Source: an uncultured Flavobacteriaceae bacterium (GTDB lineage Bacteria; Bacteroidota; Bacteroidia; Flavobacteriales; Flavobacteriaceae). Taken from it: 64,000 bases of DNA. The notes below the pieces were generated by a model. That model was given only the letters and a program-made list of their open reading frames with translations. It did no database searches and was not told where the DNA came from. Where the stretch lies: the NCBI GenBank assembly GCA_947500585.1, contig CANMSN010000002.1, forward strand, positions 124,001 through 188,000. Direction: 5' to 3'. Made by a program: the position numbers and the translations under genes. Positions 62,057 to 64,000 of this stretch are shown here, one piece after another (positions within the stretch are counted from its first letter, which is position 1; every line of letters starts with the position of its first letter).

Positions 62057-62809
62057 CTATTCCAACTCTCTAACCCATATATTTCTATAACTTACCCTAC
62101 TGTTATCTCTGTGATCTTGCAACTTAAGTGACGCTTTTCCGTGTTTTTCATACTCAGGGTATCCAATAAAAGATGTTGTTCCTTGTATTGTAAAATGATC
62201 TTGTACTAATACGCCATTGTGCAGAACTGTAATAGTAGCTTTTTTAATAACATGCCCATTTTCATCAAACTCTGGTTGGTGAAAAATAATATCATAAGTA
62301 TTCCAATCTCCAGTAGAAACGGACGCATTAACCAAAGGAATAGACTGCTTATAGACCGAGGCTACTTGCCCATTAACATAAGTATCGTTATTGTTATTAT
62401 CTAAAACCTGTATTTCATATCTACTTTGTAAAAGCACACCACTATTAGCTCTACTTTGGCTTTTTCCTTGAACTTCTTCAGGCGACTTCCATTCTATATG
62501 TAATTGTACATTTCCAAATTTTTGCTTGGTTTTAATATCACCTGCCTTATCTTTCACTGTCATACTACCATCTGCATTTAAGTGCCAATTAGCAGGTGTT
62601 TCATCTTTTGCATTGACCCATTGATCTAGGTTAGTCCCATCAAAAAGTATTATGGCATCACTTGGTGCTGTATTATTTTTCCCAGGAACTACAACTGGTA
62701 CTTTCGGTTGCCAAAGTTCTGTTTCCGATGGTTTCATTTTTTTTGCATTTTCTTGAGCAAAAGAAAAAAATGAACTAGCAATTAAAATGAATACAATTAT
62801 TTTCTTCAT
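62057..62809 (-). CDS. exported DUF1080 protein (3-keto-disaccharide hydrolase family)
   Basis: A 250-residue protein with a signal peptide (MKKIIVFILIASSFFSFAQ) and one DUF1080 jelly-roll domain: DAIILFDGTNLDQWVNA near 52-68, GDIKTKQKFGNVQLHIEWKSP, NSGVLLQSRYEIQVLDN and WNTYDIIFHQPEFDENG, ending SRVSYRNIWVREL. Family members include enzymes hydrolysing 3-keto-glycosides, and many uncharacterised ones. The next two genes upstream encode a sugar isomerase/epimerase and a Gfo/Idh/MocA oxidoreductase, the usual companions of this pathway, so a periplasmic 3-keto-glycoside hydrolase is plausible. Confidence 0.87.
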   Translation of the reverse strand: MKKIIVFILIASSFFSFAQENAKKMKPSETELWQPKVPVVVPGKNNTAPSDAIILFDGTNLDQWVNAKDETPANWHLNADGSMTVKDKAGDIKTKQKFGNVQLHIEWKSPEEVQGKSQSRANSGVLLQSRYEIQVLDNNNNDTYVNGQVASVYKQSIPLVNASVSTGDWNTYDIIFHQPEFDENGHVIKKATITVLHNGVLVQDHFTIQGTTSFIGYPEYEKHGKASLKLQDHRDNSRVSYRNIWVRELE

Positions 62810-62820
62810 TTTATTTCTTT

Positions 62821-63873
62821 TTAAATACCCAAAACACGCTTCAAATAATCTTCATCAATATCGCCTCCAGCAAAATCATCAAAACTACGTTCTGCGGCTT
62901 CAATAATATGTTTTTGAATAAATGGTGCACCTTCTCTTGCACCTTGTTCAGAAGACTTTATACAACACTCCCATTCCATAACCGCCCATACATCACATTC
63001 GTATTTGGTGAGTTTTGAAAAAATGCCTTTAAAATCTACTTGTCCGTCTCCTAAAGATCTAAAACGTCCAGCACGATCTTTCCAATCAGAATAACCACCG
63101 TAAACACCCTGTTTTCCTGTCGGATTAAACTCTGCATCTTTTACATGAAACGCTTTAATGCGTTCGTGATAAATATCTATAAACGACAAATAATCTAATT
63201 GCTGAAGCACAAAATGGCTAGGATCGTACAATATATTAGCACGCTTATGGTTTCCTGTGGCTTCTAAAAATCGTTCATAAGAAATGCCATCATGCAAATC
63301 TTCACCTGGATGAATTTCATAACACACATCTACTCCATGTTCATCAAAATGATTTAAAATCGGTTTCCAACGTTTTGCTAACTCTTCAAACCCCATTTCT
63401 ACCAATCCGTTTGGTCGCTGCGGCCACGGATAAACAGTATGCCACATCAACGCTCCTGAAAATGTGGCATGAGATTTTAAACCTAATCGCCCACTGGCTG
63501 TTCCAGATTTCTTAACAAAATCTATTGCCCATTCTGTTCTAGCTTTCGGGTTATTTCTAACTTGCTCTGGCGCAAAACCATCAAACATGGTATCGTACGC
63601 TGGATTTACAGCCACTAATTGCCCTTGCAAATGGGTAGATAATTCTGTGATTTCTAAACCATAAGAATTGACTTTACCTTTTAAGTCATCGCAATACATT
63701 TGACTTTCAGCAGCCTTTTCAACGTCAATCAAATTCGGTTCCCATGTTGGAATTTGTATGCCTTTGTATCCTAAATCAGCAGCCCATTTACACATGCCAT
63801 CTAACGAATTAAATGGTACTTCGCTTCCTGCAAATTGTGCCAAAAATACCGCTGGCCCTTTTAATGTTTTCAT
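62821..63873 (-). CDS. sugar phosphate isomerase/epimerase (xylose isomerase-like TIM barrel)
   Basis: A 350-residue TIM-barrel protein of the AP endonuclease 2/xylose isomerase-like family. Metal-binding acidic and His residues appear in VCYEIHPGEDLHDG, LYDPSHFVLQQLD, AFHVKDAEFNPTG and VMEWECCIKSSEQGA. No signal peptide, so cytoplasmic. The substrate is unknown; in clusters with DUF1080 and Gfo/Idh/MocA proteins such enzymes are thought to process oxidised sugars. It is 11 bp from the DUF1080 gene. Confidence 0.9.
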   Translation of the reverse strand: MKTLKGPAVFLAQFAGSEVPFNSLDGMCKWAADLGYKGIQIPTWEPNLIDVEKAAESQMYCDDLKGKVNSYGLEITELSTHLQGQLVAVNPAYDTMFDGFAPEQVRNNPKARTEWAIDFVKKSGTASGRLGLKSHATFSGALMWHTVYPWPQRPNGLVEMGFEELAKRWKPILNHFDEHGVDVCYEIHPGEDLHDGISYERFLEATGNHKRANILYDPSHFVLQQLDYLSFIDIYHERIKAFHVKDAEFNPTGKQGVYGGYSDWKDRAGRFRSLGDGQVDFKGIFSKLTKYECDVWAVMEWECCIKSSEQGAREGAPFIQKHIIEAAERSFDDFAGGDIDEDYLKRVLGI

Positions 63874-63897
63874 TTATAAGTTCTTATTTTTTAATCT

Positions 63898-64000
63898 CTA
63901 AATTTTCGTCCAAGCTGAATTATTCTTATCACTTTCAACCGCAGCATAAATAAACTTCATACCTCTAATACCATCTTTAACTGTAGGGTAATCTGGTTTT
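63898..64000 (-). CDS. Gfo/Idh/MocA family oxidoreductase, C-terminal end only
   Basis: The last 33 codons of a gene that continues beyond the window. The visible tail PDYPTVKDGIRGMKFIYAA then SDKNNSAWTKI and a TAG stop is typical of Gfo/Idh/MocA dehydrogenases of Bacteroidota, NAD(P)-dependent sugar or inositol oxidoreductases. The assignment rests on this short tail and on the neighbouring sugar isomerase. Confidence 0.7.
   Translation of the reverse strand, partial: KPDYPTVKDGIRGMKFIYAAVESDKNNSAWTKI

Noticed and set aside
1-64000. CRISPR arrays, tRNA or rRNA genes, prophage or complete IS elements
   Set aside because: No regularly spaced direct repeats, no cloverleaf or rRNA-like sequence and no transposase, integrase or phage gene was seen.

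Overview
The window is about 64 kb of AT-rich DNA from a member of the Bacteroidota, most likely a marine Flavobacteriaceae species. Evidence for this is the gliding-motility ATPase GldA, a type IX secretion (T9SS) C-terminal sorting domain, outer-membrane and SPII lipoproteins, promoters of the Bacteroidetes type (TTTG, 17-21 nt, TAnnTTTG), the near absence of Shine-Dalgarno sequences, and a PL7 alginate lyase. No rRNA, tRNA, CRISPR array, prophage or complete insertion sequence was seen. Almost all of it is amino-acid and sulfur metabolism, mostly on the minus strand.

Layout. 1-8256 (minus): queA (cut by the window edge), aroA, a MazG-like pyrophosphohydrolase, two DUF3857/transglutaminase-like exported proteins, dtd, rsgA. 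8545-8997 (plus): a small exported protein ending at a bidirectional terminator. 9070-13195 (minus): a complete phenylalanine/tyrosine operon (pheA, aminotransferase, tyrA, DAHP synthase-chorismate mutase) preceded by a Phe-rich leader peptide and an intrinsic attenuator. 13302-17636 (plus): gldA, then pta-ackA. 17633-20966 (minus): a T9SS cargo protein, a DUF2807 lipoprotein and a PagL-like lipid A deacylase. 21004-26977 (minus): metF and a split methionine synthase (metH C-part and N-part) under a SAM riboswitch, with a four-helix-bundle gene and an ABM-fold gene between the two halves. 27371-37351 (minus): an assimilatory sulfate reduction and cysteine operon (DUF2061, cysH, cysD, cysN, sulfite reductase with a HEPN-like tail, cobA, siroheme synthase, ferredoxin-NADP reductase, an unknown gene, cysE, cysM). 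It has a strong promoter overlapped by a CymR-like palindrome and is preceded by an Rrf2 regulator gene. 37896-39161: a lone PL7 alginate lyase lipoprotein with a perfect 20-bp operator-like palindrome. 39225-45480 (minus): metY, a MetX-aspartokinase-homoserine dehydrogenase fusion and metZ, under a second SAM riboswitch. 45519-47066: an unknown helical protein. 47120-49706 (plus): leuA-leuB with a possible Ile/Val/Leu leader and a terminator. 49746-50159: a cupredoxin lipoprotein. 50321-61691 (minus): an 11-gene arginine/proline operon using the acetylcitrulline route. 62057-64000 (minus): a DUF1080 protein, a sugar isomerase and the tail of a Gfo/Idh/MocA oxidoreductase.

How it works together. 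Each biosynthetic operon appears to carry a different sensor of its own product: peptide-leader transcription attenuation for Phe, SAM riboswitches for Met, a CymR-like operator for Cys, and, as an inference, peptide-leader translational attenuation for Arg. The Arg leader codes for MRRHFPRRP, and a 10-nt stretch of its coding sequence is perfectly complementary to the start codon region of the first arginine gene. I regard this as the most interesting candidate system in the window.

The gaps between genes are packed with several families of small palindromic repeats. Some are nested in one another, some lie directly on start codons, and at least two have become part of coding sequence (aroA and argD).
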